From SAR92 bacterium BACL16 MAG-120619-bin48 (GTDB lineage Bacteria > Pseudomonadota > Gammaproteobacteria > Pseudomonadales > Porticoccaceae), in NCBI GenBank assembly GCA_001438605.1, contig LIDE01000022.1, positions 1-57,930 of the forward strand: a stretch of 57,930 nucleotides of DNA. The letters are read 5' to 3'. Positions within the stretch are counted from its first letter, which is position 1. Each line of letters starts with the position of its first letter. Shown piece after piece: positions 28,644 through 38,214 of this stretch. The position numbers and the translations under genes were made by a program. Below the pieces are notes generated by a model. The model saw nothing but the letters and a program-made list of their open reading frames with translations. It was not told the origin of the DNA and did no database searches.

Positions 28644-29986
28644 TAGGTATAAAACATCGTGGCAAGTCCGAGGAAAGAGACAAAACCGACGAGGTCGGTG
28701 ACTGTCGTGAGAATAACTGAGCCAGCCAGCGCGGGGTCAATTTTTAATGCGCGCAAGAGCACTGGCAGCAAGGTGCCGGCCAGTGCCGCCGCCATTAAAT
28801 TGATCGCCATGGCCAAGCCAATAATAATGGCGATGTTCCAGTCGTTGAACCAAAGCGACGCCAGCGAGCCCATCACAATTGCCCAGAGCAACCCGTTTAT
28901 CGCGCCAACCGTAAATTCTTTGGTGAGCAGCCAGCCAATATTGTCGCGCTCGATCTGACCGAGAGCCATACCGCGGATGACAACGGTGAGGGTTTGACTG
29001 CCCGCGACGCCCCCCATGCTGGCGACAATTGGCATCAGAATGGCTAGCGCTACGACTTTTTCGAGGGTCTCCTCAAACAGGCTGATGGCCGATGATGCAA
29101 GCACCGCCGTGAGTAAGTTGAGACCCAACCAAAGCGCACGGCGCGGAGCTGTTCGACTGATGGACGAGAAGGTGTCTTCGGTGTCACTCAAACCGGCCAA
29201 GGCCAAAAGTGAGTGATCGGCGTCTTCAATAATAACGTCGACCACGTCATCGATGGTGATACGACCGACCAGATGATGCTTGTCGTCTATCACTGGCGCC
29301 GAGACAAGATCTTGGCGTTGGAACAGTTGCGCCACTTCGGAGTTGGTCAAACTCACATGGATGGCTTCAACGTCGGTGTTCATGACTTCTCTGACGGTGG
29401 TGTTTAAATTTGAGGTGAGCAGCTTTCCCAGCGACAGTGTGCCGAGGAATGTGTCGTTGCGACTGACCACGAAAATATTATCGGTGGCGTCTGGCAGCTC
29501 TTCAAAACGACGCAGGTAGCGCAGTACCACGTCGATGGTAATATCTGGACGAACGGTGATGACTTCGGTGTCCATAAGCCCACCGGCAGTGTCTTCATCG
29601 TAAGTGAGCACTGACTCAATACGCTGACGATCTTGCACTGACATGGCTTGTAGCACTTCCGGAATGACGCGACCTGGGAGTTGCTGCAGAATATCCACGA
29701 TATCGTCGACATCGAGACCTTCCGTTAGCGAGGCAACTTGAGCGCTGTCCATTTCGCCGAGAAATTCAGCCTGAATATCGTCGGAAAGCTCTTGCAGCAC
29801 CTCACCGGCAATCTCATCGTCGACGAGTTCCCACAAAATATTTCGGAAGCGTGGCGGTGCCGTTTCCAATTCGTGCGCGATATCGGGCGGTGAGAGATTG
29901 TTGAGGATATGACGTACTTGATTCAGTGTGCCGGAATCGATTGCGTTGCCAAGCCTGATAAGTAGACTATTTTCGTTGTCAGTCAT
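28643..29986 (-). CDS. mgtE: Magnesium transporter MgtE
   Basis: The 447-residue channel has a cytosolic helical N domain (about 1-120), two CBS domains (about 120-245) that sense Mg2+ and about five C-terminal membrane helices. The pore-lining block with MPIVASMGGVAGSQ lies at about 319-332. I place the start at ATG 29986, where GGAGGGAG lies seven bases upstream, rather than at an in-frame upstream start. I looked for an M-box-like leader in the 119 bases after npr and saw none. Confidence 0.94.
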   Translation of the reverse strand: MTDNENSLLIRLGNAIDSGTLNQVRHILNNLSPPDIAHELETAPPRFRNILWELVDDEIAGEVLQELSDDIQAEFLGEMDSAQVASLTEGLDVDDIVDILQQLPGRVIPEVLQAMSVQDRQRIESVLTYDEDTAGGLMDTEVITVRPDITIDVVLRYLRRFEELPDATDNIFVVSRNDTFLGTLSLGKLLTSNLNTTVREVMNTDVEAIHVSLTNSEVAQLFQRQDLVSAPVIDDKHHLVGRITIDDVVDVIIEDADHSLLALAGLSDTEDTFSSISRTAPRRALWLGLNLLTAVLASSAISLFEETLEKVVALAILMPIVASMGGVAGSQTLTVVIRGMALGQIERDNIGWLLTKEFTVGAINGLLWAIVMGSLASLWFNDWNIAIIIGLAMAINLMAAALAGTLLPVLLRALKIDPALAGSVILTTVTDLVGFVSFLGLATMFYT

Positions 29987-30105
29987 GCATCGCTCCCTCC
30001 CTAATGCTGAATCGTAAACTGCGGCCATTTTAACCAGCTAGCGGTCAGATCGGTAGCATTTACTGATACTCGGCAAAAAACAGTTGTCGATGTGACGTAG
30101 GTGGG

Positions 30106-30375
30106 CTATTCGCCTTCGCCAAAGTAGTCGGCTAATAACTGAGAAACGGCCTGGTGGGCTTCTATTTCATCTTCTCCGTTAAACTCGAAGAGCAGGTGCG
30201 TGCCTTTGCCTGCGGCGAGCAACATGAGCGACATAACACTTTTTGCGTCGACGAGAGGCTCTTTTTTCCCTGTGCGTATGGTGCAGCCGTAGCGTCCGGT
30301 GGTGCTGGCGAGTTTGGTGGCTGCGCGGGCGTGCAGGCCGAGTTTGTTGATTATTTCGATTCGGCAGCTAATCAC
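30106..30375 (-). CDS. npr: Phosphocarrier NPr (HPr-like, nitrogen PTS)
   Basis: This 89-residue HPr-fold protein has the phosphorylated histidine in NKLGLHARAATKLA (His16) and the KSVMSLMLLAAGKG helix. In gammaproteobacteria NPr carries phosphate from PtsP (EI-Ntr) to PtsN. The start is GTG at 30375, overlapping the rapZ stop as GTGA. ptsP is not in this window. Confidence 0.93.
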   Translation of the reverse strand: MISCRIEIINKLGLHARAATKLASTTGRYGCTIRTGKKEPLVDAKSVMSLMLLAAGKGTHLLFEFNGEDEIEAHQAVSQLLADYFGEGE

Positions 30376-31232
30376 TGAGAAAGCTCTTTGTGGGAGACTT
30401 GAACAAAGGGGTGCAGTGTTGAAAAGTGTTCATGCAGTCTGTTGGCGATATAGACGGAGCGATGTTGTCCGCCAGTACAGCCGATAGAGATGGTCAAGTA
30501 GCTGCGATTATTTTTTTGAAATTGGGGAATCCAACGAGTTAAGAAGCCAATAATATCGGCGAGCATCGAGGCGACTTCGACTTGCCCTTCAAGAAATTCA
30601 ATAACGCCTTGGTCGTTGCCCGTCTGGCTTCTAAGGTCTGACTTCCAATAGGGATTGGGCAGGCAACGCACGTCAAAGACAAAATCAGTGTCTGAGGGAA
30701 AACTGCGTTTAAAGCCGAATGACTCAAACAAGATGGCCATCTGGTCTGAGCTGTTGGGCGCCACGGTATGTTTTATTAAGTCTCGAAGCTGGTGCAGGGT
30801 CAGACCTGAGGTGTCAACAGTCCGGTCGGCAATATCAAAAATGGGGCTGAGCAGTTTCTTTTCCAGATCAATCGCGTCTTTAAGGCTAACCCCGTCATTG
30901 CTGAGCGGATGGCGACGCCGTGTCTCACTGAAGCGGCGCGACAGATTGGCGCGCTGGGCATGGAGAAAAACGACGGTGACGCTCACGCCCCCAGCCTCGA
31001 TTTCTTCGAGCATCTGTGGGATCTTGTCGAGATCGCCGGCGATGTTGCGCGCATCAATTCCGATAGCGATATTCAGCCCTTCAGTCTTTTCACTGCTGTC
31101 GAGCTGACTAATTAGATTTTGCAGTAGGCTGACCGGAAGGTTGTCGATACAGGTGAAGCCAATATCCTCAAGGACGTTGAGCGCGGAGGTTTTCCCTGAG
31201 CCAGAGTGGCCACTGATAATAACGAGGCGCAT
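30372..31232 (-). CDS. rapZ: RNase adapter / nucleotide-binding protein RapZ
   Basis: The 286-residue protein has an N-terminal P-loop (ISGHSGSGKTSALNVLED, about 6-23) and a C-terminal domain with the SIGCTGGQHRSVYIAN block (about 246-261). In enteric bacteria RapZ controls GlmS by guiding RNase E to the GlmZ sRNA. Here glmM lies in the same window, which fits an amino-sugar/envelope link, but no glmZ-like RNA was recognised. It is flanked by ptsN and npr in the classical rpoN order. Confidence 0.95.
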   Translation of the reverse strand: MRLVIISGHSGSGKTSALNVLEDIGFTCIDNLPVSLLQNLISQLDSSEKTEGLNIAIGIDARNIAGDLDKIPQMLEEIEAGGVSVTVVFLHAQRANLSRRFSETRRRHPLSNDGVSLKDAIDLEKKLLSPIFDIADRTVDTSGLTLHQLRDLIKHTVAPNSSDQMAILFESFGFKRSFPSDTDFVFDVRCLPNPYWKSDLRSQTGNDQGVIEFLEGQVEVASMLADIIGFLTRWIPQFQKNNRSYLTISIGCTGGQHRSVYIANRLHEHFSTLHPFVQVSHKELSQ

Positions 31233-31234
31233 GG

Positions 31235-31702
31235 TTAGGCAAGTTTCTCCAGTTCTAACGCGGTGGTGTAGAGCGCTTCGTCGTTGGTGCAGTTGCGTAA
31301 CAGCTGACGTGAGTCGGCGCTTTGCAAAATACTAACGACGCGGGCCAGTGTCGCAAGATGCTCTTCGTTTTGCTCCTCGGGCACGATTAACGCGAAAATG
31401 AGGTCGACAGGTTTGTCGTCGAGAGCGTCAAAGTCCACTGGCTCGGCCAATTTTATAAGACATCCGTGAATGCGGGTGAAACCCGGCACGCGGCAGTGGG
31501 GAATGGCGACGCCTTCCCCGAGACCCGTGCTGCCTAATCGCTCGCGGGCAACTAGGCTTTGAAAAAGCGCGTCAGCCTGCTCTGAATCGCCACCGAGAGA
31601 GTCAGTGACGAATGTTGAGAGGTTTTCAAGGATGCGCTTTTTACTGCCGCCCGGCAGATCGCATTGAGTCATCTGCTGGGTCAGAATGTCGGAGATTTTC
31701 AT
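31235..31702 (-). CDS. ptsN: Nitrogen-PTS EIIA protein PtsN
   Basis: The 155-residue EIIA-Ntr domain protein has the phosphorylation-site histidine in GEGVAIPHCRVPG (about residue 68). It adjusts potassium and phosphate transport and metabolism according to its phosphorylation by NPr. It lies two bases upstream of rapZ and eight bases after hpf. Confidence 0.95.
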   Translation of the reverse strand: MKISDILTQQMTQCDLPGGSKKRILENLSTFVTDSLGGDSEQADALFQSLVARERLGSTGLGEGVAIPHCRVPGFTRIHGCLIKLAEPVDFDALDDKPVDLIFALIVPEEQNEEHLATLARVVSILQSADSRQLLRNCTNDEALYTTALELEKLA

Positions 31703-31710
31703 AGGTAAAT

Positions 31711-31998
31711 TTAACGGCCTCGATGTTTTTCTTTGTATTTGATCAGCTGGCGGTCGAGCTTGTCGGTCAGGGCATCGATAGCCGCGTAGAGGTCTTCATG
31801 CTGGGAGTTGGCAAATAATTCAGCGCCACTGACATGGACCGTTGCTTCAGCATTCTGAGAGAGTTTGTCAACCGTAAGAATGACGGATGTACTGGTGATT
31901 TGTTCGTAGTGTCGCTCAAGTTTTGACAGCTTGGTGATGACGTACTCACGGATGGCGTCGGTGATTTCTAGGTGATGCCCGCTAATGGTTAAGTGCAT
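31711..31998 (-). CDS. hpf: Short ribosome hibernation promoting factor HPF
   Basis: The 95-residue protein opens with the HPF/YfiA pattern (LTISGHHLEITDAIREYVITKL split at about 3-24) and has a basic C-terminus. It lacks the long-form C-terminal dimerisation domain, so it is the short HPF that forms 100S ribosomes together with RMF in gammaproteobacteria. GGAG lies right before the ATG. It is 53 bases downstream of rpoN. Confidence 0.94.
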   Translation of the reverse strand: MHLTISGHHLEITDAIREYVITKLSKLERHYEQITSTSVILTVDKLSQNAEATVHVSGAELFANSQHEDLYAAIDALTDKLDRQLIKYKEKHRGR

Positions 31999-32051
31999 GG
32001 AGTGCTCCTTCTGCTTTGCGTGGTTAATAATACGTACTAACTAAAACCTAA

Positions 32052-33521
32052 CTAAAATCGTTTTCGTTGACTGGAGGATGGGATGCCCATGCTCTCTCGA
32101 TATTTGGCGACCGTTCGGCGCGCTACTTGGATACCTTGCTCTTCTAAAAGCGACGTTAGCTTGTTATCGCTGAGGGGTTTGGCGGGTTGTTCCGCGCCGA
32201 TCATTTCTTTCAGGATAGCGCAAACCGCGGTTGAAGAACACTCCCCCCCGCTCGCTGTGCCAACGTGGCTGGAAAAGAAGTATTTCAGTTCAAAGATGCC
32301 CTGCGGGGTGGCGAGGTACTTGGTGGTGGTGACGCGTGAAATGGTGGATTCGTGCAGTTCAAGCTTGCTGGCGATGTCCGACAGTACCATGGGCTTCATT
32401 GCGATGGGCCCGAAGTCTAGAAATCCCTGTTGCAGATCAACAATGGTCATGGCGACACGCATTAGCGTTTCGTTGCGACTTTCGATGCTGCGCAGGAACC
32501 AGCGCGCTTCTGCGAGATTATCTTTGAGAAATTGGTTGTCGCTGCTGTTGTCGGCGCGTTTGATCAGTGTTGAGTAGGACTCGTTGATGCGCAGTTTGGG
32601 CATATTGCTGTCATTGAGACGCACCACCCAGCGGTTTTTAACTTTTTCCACATAGGCATCGGGTACCACATACTCGACATTGTTTGCGCTCATCGACTCG
32701 CCTGGGCGAGGGTTCAAACTGCGGATTAAGCTGAGCGCGCCCTGCAGTTGCTCCGCGCTTATCCCGGCTTTCTTGGCGAGGCGAGCGCTGTCGATAGCGG
32801 CAATATCATCGAGAAACTCTGCGACTAAAATTTTTGCTGTGTCTAGATAAGCTGTTTCAGGCGCCATTTGATGAAGTTGTATCAGCAGACATTCGCTAAC
32901 CGTTCGAGCAAAGACGCCGGGTGGATCAAATTGTTGCAGTCGGTGCAGAACGGCAATCAGCTCGTCGGCTTCAATCGCGTCGTCTGGGTCGTCATACTGA
33001 ATGTGGCTGATAATGTCTAACAGGTTACTGCCAATAAAACCGGCGTCATCGATGGCATCGATAAAGGCAACGGCGATCTCTTTGTCTTTTTCGGAAAACG
33101 GTGTGAGGTTTAGCTGCCACTCCAGATGGCCTTGCAGTGACTCGGTCACCTGATGAACCTGCTCTATATCAACTTCGCCGCCGGCGCTGTTCGCTGCTGG
33201 CGGGCTGTAGACGTCATCCCAATTGGCGTCGACTGGAAGATCCTGAGGAATTTCATCATTCCATTCGTATTCAGGATTTTGCTCGCTGTTTTTCTCAGCT
33301 TCGCTGACTTGATTGGTTTCGCTGCTGGTGCTCTGGCTGGGGGAGGTTATGGGCTCTGACTGGCCGTCGTCTTCCATTTCGAGCAGAGGGTTGCTGTAGA
33401 GTTGCTCGATCATTTCCTCGCGCAGCTCTAACGTAGACAATTGCAGAAGGCGAATGGCCTGCTGGAGCTGCGGTGTCATAGTCAGCTGTTGGCTGATTTT
33501 TAACTGGAGGCCTTGACGCAT
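32052..33521 (-). CDS. rpoN: RNA polymerase sigma-54 factor
   Basis: The 489-residue sigma factor has a glutamine-rich region I for activator response (LKISQQLTMTPQLQQAIRLL, about 7-26), an acidic region II (about 48-125) and a core-binding domain. A helix-turn-helix follows, and the C-terminal RpoN box ends ARRTVAKYRESMGIPSS. It directs transcription from -24/-12 promoters. It sits downstream of lptB and upstream of hpf, as in pseudomonads. Confidence 0.98.
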   Translation of the reverse strand: MRQGLQLKISQQLTMTPQLQQAIRLLQLSTLELREEMIEQLYSNPLLEMEDDGQSEPITSPSQSTSSETNQVSEAEKNSEQNPEYEWNDEIPQDLPVDANWDDVYSPPAANSAGGEVDIEQVHQVTESLQGHLEWQLNLTPFSEKDKEIAVAFIDAIDDAGFIGSNLLDIISHIQYDDPDDAIEADELIAVLHRLQQFDPPGVFARTVSECLLIQLHQMAPETAYLDTAKILVAEFLDDIAAIDSARLAKKAGISAEQLQGALSLIRSLNPRPGESMSANNVEYVVPDAYVEKVKNRWVVRLNDSNMPKLRINESYSTLIKRADNSSDNQFLKDNLAEARWFLRSIESRNETLMRVAMTIVDLQQGFLDFGPIAMKPMVLSDIASKLELHESTISRVTTTKYLATPQGIFELKYFFSSHVGTASGGECSSTAVCAILKEMIGAEQPAKPLSDNKLTSLLEEQGIQVARRTVAKYRESMGIPSSSQRKRF

Positions 33522-33638
33522 GGTGAGCTTATTTTCTTCTGCTAGAACACTGCAAGTTTAGTGCCAATTCATTCCTGGTGGCAATCAACGATTGTCAAAA
33601 TACGCTATTCAGGCGGGTTAAACGCGCTCGACTGGGTG

Positions 33639-34364
33639 TTAAAGGGTAAAATTCTCACCTAAATAGGTCTTTCGCACATTCGCGTTGTTGAGAATGTCGT
33701 TGGTTGTGCCCTCGGCAATCACATGGCCTTCGCCAATAATGTAGGCATGTTGGCAAATATCGAGAGTCTCGCGCACGTTGTGGTCGGTGATCAGGACGCC
33801 GATACCTTTGTCGCGCAAGTGGCGAATAATCATTTTGATGTCGGTGACGGAGATTGGATCAACACCGGCAAAGGGTTCGTCGAGCAGAATAAATTGAGGG
33901 TTGGCTGCCAGTGCTCGAGCAATTTCCACCCGTCGACGTTCACCACCGGAGAGGCTCATACCGATATTTTTCGCCAGATGAGAAACATGGAATTCGTGCA
34001 TCAGTTCTTCGGCGCGCTGCTGGCGCTGCTGTTTACTCAGTTCTTTTTGCGTCTCCAAAATCGCCAGAATATTATCTTCCACACTTAATTTGCGGAAAAT
34101 GGACGCCTCTTGCGGCAAATAACCCAGTCCTCGCCGTGCGCGGCCATGCATTGGCATACCGCTAATATCTAAGCCGTCGATAGAAATGCTACCGGCATCT
34201 TGGCCAACCAAGCCAATAATCATGTAGAAACAGGTGGTTTTACCAGCGCCATTGGGGCCCAAAAGACCGACAATTTCGCCCTGCTTCACAGAGATAGAGA
34301 CATCTTTGACGATGGGCCGCTTGCCGTACGCCTTGGCTAAGTTGCGCGCTTCTAAAATCGCCAT
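33639..34364 (-). CDS. lptB: LPS export ABC transporter ATP-binding protein LptB
   Basis: The 241-residue ATPase has Walker [10 protein letters not shown] (about 36-44), signature [13 protein letters not shown] (about 138-150) and Walker [14 protein letters not shown]. LptB drives LptFG to extract LPS from the inner membrane; lptF and lptG are not in the window. Its ATG overlaps the lptA stop by one base (TGATG). Confidence 0.97.
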   Translation of the reverse strand: MAILEARNLAKAYGKRPIVKDVSISVKQGEIVGLLGPNGAGKTTCFYMIIGLVGQDAGSISIDGLDISGMPMHGRARRGLGYLPQEASIFRKLSVEDNILAILETQKELSKQQRQQRAEELMHEFHVSHLAKNIGMSLSGGERRRVEIARALAANPQFILLDEPFAGVDPISVTDIKMIIRHLRDKGIGVLITDHNVRETLDICQHAYIIGEGHVIAEGTTNDILNNANVRKTYLGENFTL

Positions 34365-34906
34365 CAGGGTGTGCTCTCTTGCGGGGCTGAAGGGGTTTCT
34401 TGAACAGTGGGTGGAATCACTAACTGGATGCGTTTCTTTTCGCCCAGATTGTCACCTTTGGCTTTCCAAGTTTCATTTTTTATGTCGTAGTCGATCGAAT
34501 CGCCTTTTATCACCGTGCCGCTTCTGGAAAGTGCCGCATTGCGTTTCAGGGAAATTTTGTCGGTGCCGAGCAGGTAGTCGATATGCTCGGCTTTGGCGAT
34601 CATTAAGCCATTTTCTTGGCTAATCATCTGCTGATAACTGGCAGGCGTGCCGATACATTCGATACGGCTGAGTTTGGCCCCTTGATAGTGCAAGGTAATT
34701 TGCTCTGCCTCAATGAGAATGCTGCCTTGGCTGATAGTGACGTTGCCGGTGTAGACGGTTTTGCCGGTTTTTGCATTGCGCTCTGCTGAATCTGACTCGA
34801 CTGTGATGGTCTGCTGGCGATCATTGGGCAGTGCCATGCTGGTGGCAGAGGCCATGCACAGTGTGATCAGGAGCGCTGTTGCTGTGAAAATGTTACATAG
34901 GTTCAT
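34364..34906 (-). CDS. lptA: LPS transport periplasmic protein LptA
   Basis: The 180-residue protein has an N-terminal signal peptide (about 1-25, ending near SMA) and an OstA-type beta-jellyroll (about 33-150). It forms the periplasmic bridge that carries LPS from LptC to LptD. It overlaps the end of lptC by 14 bases and lptB by one, so the three are translationally linked. Confidence 0.94.
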   Translation of the reverse strand: MNLCNIFTATALLITLCMASATSMALPNDRQQTITVESDSAERNAKTGKTVYTGNVTISQGSILIEAEQITLHYQGAKLSRIECIGTPASYQQMISQENGLMIAKAEHIDYLLGTDKISLKRNAALSRSGTVIKGDSIDYDIKNETWKAKGDNLGEKKRIQLVIPPTVQETPSAPQESTP

Positions 34907-35456
34907 AGGTTACTTTTACCTTGGACTGTATCGCAAAGGTCTCCTCAATAAGGTTGGCACGAAGCCCTACGCCACTGGTCTTGCTCGTCGGAGTGATTAA
35001 TTTGAAGGCAGCCTCAGTGGTGGCAACGTTGCTTTCAGTGAGGTAGGTCAACTGTTCTGTGGTGAGTTCTGCAGCGCTTTCTTCGAGTTCGATATGGGCG
35101 AGGACATTGCCATCGAGGTCGAGCCGATCTTCAGTGGTGTTGAGCGTCCCATGGGCGGCGCTCAATGCGAGCGGTCTACCTGCGCTAGTGCGCGTGGCAA
35201 AGTTGGGGTCAACCATAGTGATGCTCGCGTCGCCTTCAAAAAACTCGATACGCGGCGAATTGAGTGAAAATTTTTCATTGCCCGCGACGGAGTAGCGACG
35301 GCTGGTGATGTTGGTCATGTAGCTGTCGGCGTTGGGCTTCTCTTCAAACTGGTGGTTTGCTTGACGCAAAAAGGATTCCGGCGGTGAATCCCAGATTAAG
35401 ACGAACCCCGCGACGATGAGTGCGACTGTTGTGAAAAGAAGCGCTTGCCGAATCAT
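34893..35456 (-). CDS. lptC: LPS export protein LptC
   Basis: The 187-residue bitopic protein has one N-terminal membrane helix (about 3-22) and a periplasmic beta-jellyroll. It passes LPS from LptBFG to LptA. I chose ATG 35456 because it overlaps the kdsC stop as ATGA; an upstream in-frame ATG at 35483, behind AGGGAA, would add nine residues and cannot be excluded. Confidence 0.9.
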   Translation of the reverse strand: MIRQALLFTTVALIVAGFVLIWDSPPESFLRQANHQFEEKPNADSYMTNITSRRYSVAGNEKFSLNSPRIEFFEGDASITMVDPNFATRTSAGRPLALSAAHGTLNTTEDRLDLDGNVLAHIELEESAAELTTEQLTYLTESNVATTEAAFKLITPTSKTSGVGLRANLIEETFAIQSKVKVTYEPM

Positions 35457-35986
35457 TGATAGGCTGCCAGCACGTTTTGCCATTTTCCCTGCGCTTCGAG
35501 GATCATTTCAACTGCTTCACGGACAGCGCCGTCACCGCCGCTGCGATTAGTTTGCCAGAGTGCCGCCGCGGCCAGTGGCGCGGTGCCATTGGCCGGGGTG
35601 ATGCCCAGCCCCACTCTGCGTATCACTGCGAGGTCGGGAAAGTCGTCACCGATAAAGGCAATTTCATCCATGGTTATATCCATATTTTCCAGCAGCTCGT
35701 TGAGCGCTGTCAGCTTGTCTTCACGTCCTTGAACCACAGGGGCAATACCGAGCTCATCGGCGCGGCGCTGCACCAGAGCAGAGGAGCGGCCGGTGATAAT
35801 GCCTACCTGAATACCTTGTTTTTGCAGCAGTTTAATACCAAGACCGTCTTGGATATCAAAGGCCTTTAACTCTTCACCCTGATTGCCATAGTAGAGCTTG
35901 CCGTTGGTCAACACACCATCCACATCGAGCAGCAACAGTTTTATTTTCTTGGCGGCGTCAATGGCCGCAGCGCTTGGCTTGGCCAT
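35453..35986 (-). CDS. kdsC: Kdo-8-phosphate phosphatase KdsC
   Basis: The 177-residue HAD phosphatase has motif I LLLDVDGVLTNGKLYY (about 18-33), with the nucleophile aspartate in DVDG, and motif IV GDDFPDL (about 117-123). It lacks a cap domain, as KdsC proteins do. It removes phosphate from Kdo-8-P for lipid A-core synthesis. ATG 35986 overlaps the kdsD stop (TGATG). Confidence 0.95.
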   Translation of the reverse strand: MAKPSAAAIDAAKKIKLLLLDVDGVLTNGKLYYGNQGEELKAFDIQDGLGIKLLQKQGIQVGIITGRSSALVQRRADELGIAPVVQGREDKLTALNELLENMDITMDEIAFIGDDFPDLAVIRRVGLGITPANGTAPLAAAALWQTNRSGGDGAVREAVEMILEAQGKWQNVLAAYQ

Positions 35987-36957
35987 CAAATGACTCCTGC
36001 GCGCAAAATATCATGCATGTGTAGCACGCCAACGGGAATATGGTGGTCGTCTTCGACAATTAGCGCGGTGATTTTGCCGTCTTCCATGATTTTCAGCGCT
36101 TGGGCGGCGAGAATTTCACTGTTGATGGTTTTTGGGTTGGGTGACATGACTTGTGCCATTGTCGCGCTGTTGATATCGATTTTTCGATCAACTATTCGGC
36201 GCAAATCACCGTCGGTAAAGACTCCGAGAAGGGTGTTATCGGCCGCCACGACTGTGGTCATGCCGAATCCCTTTTCAGTCATAACGAGCAGAGCTTGATG
36301 GAGAGGTTGGTCGGCAAATACCTTCGGTACCTCTGCATCTTTGTGCATGATATCCGCAACGCGTAGCAACAGTTTTCGGCCAAGCGCGCCGCCGGGGTGA
36401 GAAAAGGCGAAGTCTTCGGCACTAAAACCGCGAGATTCCAGCAGGGCAATGGCAAGGGCGTCGCCCATAGCGAGTGTCACTGTGGTGCTGGTGGTGGGCG
36501 CTAAATTCAGCGGGCAGGCTTCACTCTCAACGCTGACGTCGAGGTTCGCGCAGGCGGCTTTGGCCAGTACAGACTGAGCATCACCGGTCATGCTAATCAT
36601 TGGGATGCCGAGTCGTTTGATGAGAGGCAGCAGGGTGACCACTTCGGCTGTACTGCCAGAGTTCGAAATAGCGATAACGACGTCATTTTTGGTGATCATG
36701 CCGAGGTCGCCATGACAGGCTTCGGCGGGATGGACAAAAAACGATGGAGTGCCGGTGCTGGCCAACGTCGCGGCAATTTTGTTACCAATGTGCCCAGATT
36801 TGCCCATGCCCGTGACAACAATGCGTCCCTGACAGGCTAGGACTGTATTGCAGGCGGTCACAAAGTTGTCATCCAACCGCGCCAGCAACTGCCGAACAGC
36901 ATCCGCCTCCATTGTGATTGTGCGTGTTGCCGAGGCAATAAAGTCTGTTGCAGTCAT
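35986..36957 (-). CDS. kdsD: Arabinose-5-phosphate isomerase KdsD
   Basis: The 323-residue enzyme has a SIS sugar isomerase domain (about 35-170, with GMGKSGHIGNKIAATLASTG in two parts) followed by two CBS domains (about 200-320). It makes D-arabinose-5-phosphate, the first Kdo precursor. I chose ATG 36957 because the protein then matches pseudomonad KdsD in length and N-terminal pattern (MTATDFIASATRTI). An open frame extends further upstream, with ATGs at 37002 and 37017, but no start has a clear ribosome site. Confidence 0.93.
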   Translation of the reverse strand: MTATDFIASATRTITMEADAVRQLLARLDDNFVTACNTVLACQGRIVVTGMGKSGHIGNKIAATLASTGTPSFFVHPAEACHGDLGMITKNDVVIAISNSGSTAEVVTLLPLIKRLGIPMISMTGDAQSVLAKAACANLDVSVESEACPLNLAPTTSTTVTLAMGDALAIALLESRGFSAEDFAFSHPGGALGRKLLLRVADIMHKDAEVPKVFADQPLHQALLVMTEKGFGMTTVVAADNTLLGVFTDGDLRRIVDRKIDINSATMAQVMSPNPKTINSEILAAQALKIMEDGKITALIVEDDHHIPVGVLHMHDILRAGVI

Positions 36958-37037
36958 AGGGTCGTCGCTGTTTTCTGGGGGGTGGGTCTCTGTGGTTGGC
37001 ATTATAGGGCTAAACATGTGGGTGGCGAAATAGACTA

Positions 37038-38036
37038 TTAAGTGGCGGTAATAATGGATGGCCACAGAACCACATAATAGAGTGCATAGGCGCCAATCAG
37101 AATAAAACCAAAGGCGCGTGGAATACGCGCGGGTGTGCGCGTTCTCTTGCTCTTAAACAGAGCGTAGCCAACCATAGCAATCATCAGCAATGTCATCAGG
37201 GCAAGGCTTACGTAGTCGCGACTGAATACCTGTGCCGACAGATCGGTTGGGGAGATGGCTCCGGCGGCTGTCATTACCAGCAAAATGTTAAATAGGTTTG
37301 AGCCGAAGACATTGCCAATAGCGATGTCGTGATGTCCCCGCGCAGCACTGACTGCGGATGCCGCCAGTTCCGGCAAGCTGGTACCGATAGCGACGACGGT
37401 CAGGCCAATCACTAATTCGCTGATACCCATCGATTGCGCGATGGATTTTGCGCTCCATACTGTGATGTCGGCGCTGGCGAGCAATACCGCAAGCCCGAGG
37501 CAGAACCAGAGTGTCGCTGCACCTGTGGTCAAGTCTGGTATATCTTCGCTAGTCGCTTCTTCTTCGGGGCTGATATGGTTTTTCTTGTATTTAATGGCAA
37601 TAACGATCAATGGAAAAACCAGCGCTGCCAGAAACAGGCTTTCACCTCGCCCAAGAAATCCGTCATAAAGACATATTCCTGCCGCTGCTGTGACGATTAA
37701 GAGTGCGGCCCCCTCTTGTGTCAGCAGGTGTTTTTGTACCGGAATAGCGGCGATCAGCGCAGTTACACCGAGCACCAGTCCTATGTTGGCAAGATTGGAG
37801 CCAATCGCATTGCCCACCGCAAGTTCCCCCGCGTGGCTTAATGCTGCATTCACGGAAACCAGCACTTCCGGTGCAGATGTGCCGATGGAGACTACGGTGA
37901 GGCCAATCACCAGAGGTGAAATGCCGTAGTTTTTTGCTGCGGCAGCGGCGCCTGCCACAAAGCGGTCGGCACCCCAGAGGAGCCCTAAAACACCAATTAT
38001 CAAACCTAACAGTGGAAGTATCATGGCGCTTATCAT
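37038..38036 (-). CDS. yrbG: Calcium/sodium antiporter, YrbG type
   Basis: The 332-residue membrane protein has about ten helices in two inverted repeats. Each repeat carries a Na+/Ca2+ exchanger signature: GLTVVSIGTSAPEVLVS (about 45-61) and GLTVVAIGTSLPELAAS (about 210-226). Such proteins exchange cations across the inner membrane. It is the first gene of the minus-strand run leading into kdsD. In many gammaproteobacteria yrbG sits between kdsD and mlaF, but no mlaF is present here. Confidence 0.92.
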   Translation of the reverse strand: MISAMILPLLGLIIGVLGLLWGADRFVAGAAAAAKNYGISPLVIGLTVVSIGTSAPEVLVSVNAALSHAGELAVGNAIGSNLANIGLVLGVTALIAAIPVQKHLLTQEGAALLIVTAAAGICLYDGFLGRGESLFLAALVFPLIVIAIKYKKNHISPEEEATSEDIPDLTTGAATLWFCLGLAVLLASADITVWSAKSIAQSMGISELVIGLTVVAIGTSLPELAASAVSAARGHHDIAIGNVFGSNLFNILLVMTAAGAISPTDLSAQVFSRDYVSLALMTLLMIAMVGYALFKSKRTRTPARIPRAFGFILIGAYALYYVVLWPSIITAT

Positions 38037-38214
38037 TTCTCCGGATTTTGGCTATATCAACCGTTGGTTCTATTTCTTCAGAAGTTGCAGGATGTTATAG
38101 TGCTCAGCCAAGATTGTCAGCATTTACGGTAGTTAATTGCACTCTTGCGAATAAGCTTGCGTATAAGGGTATAAAGTTTAACGCAGATTTTTACAGCATT
38201 TTAGGGAAACAGGT

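Noticed and set aside
29987-30105. Possible Mg2+ riboswitch upstream of mgtE
   Set aside because: The space is only 119 bases and I could not find the extended paired elements of an M-box; the gene is probably read from the upstream operon.
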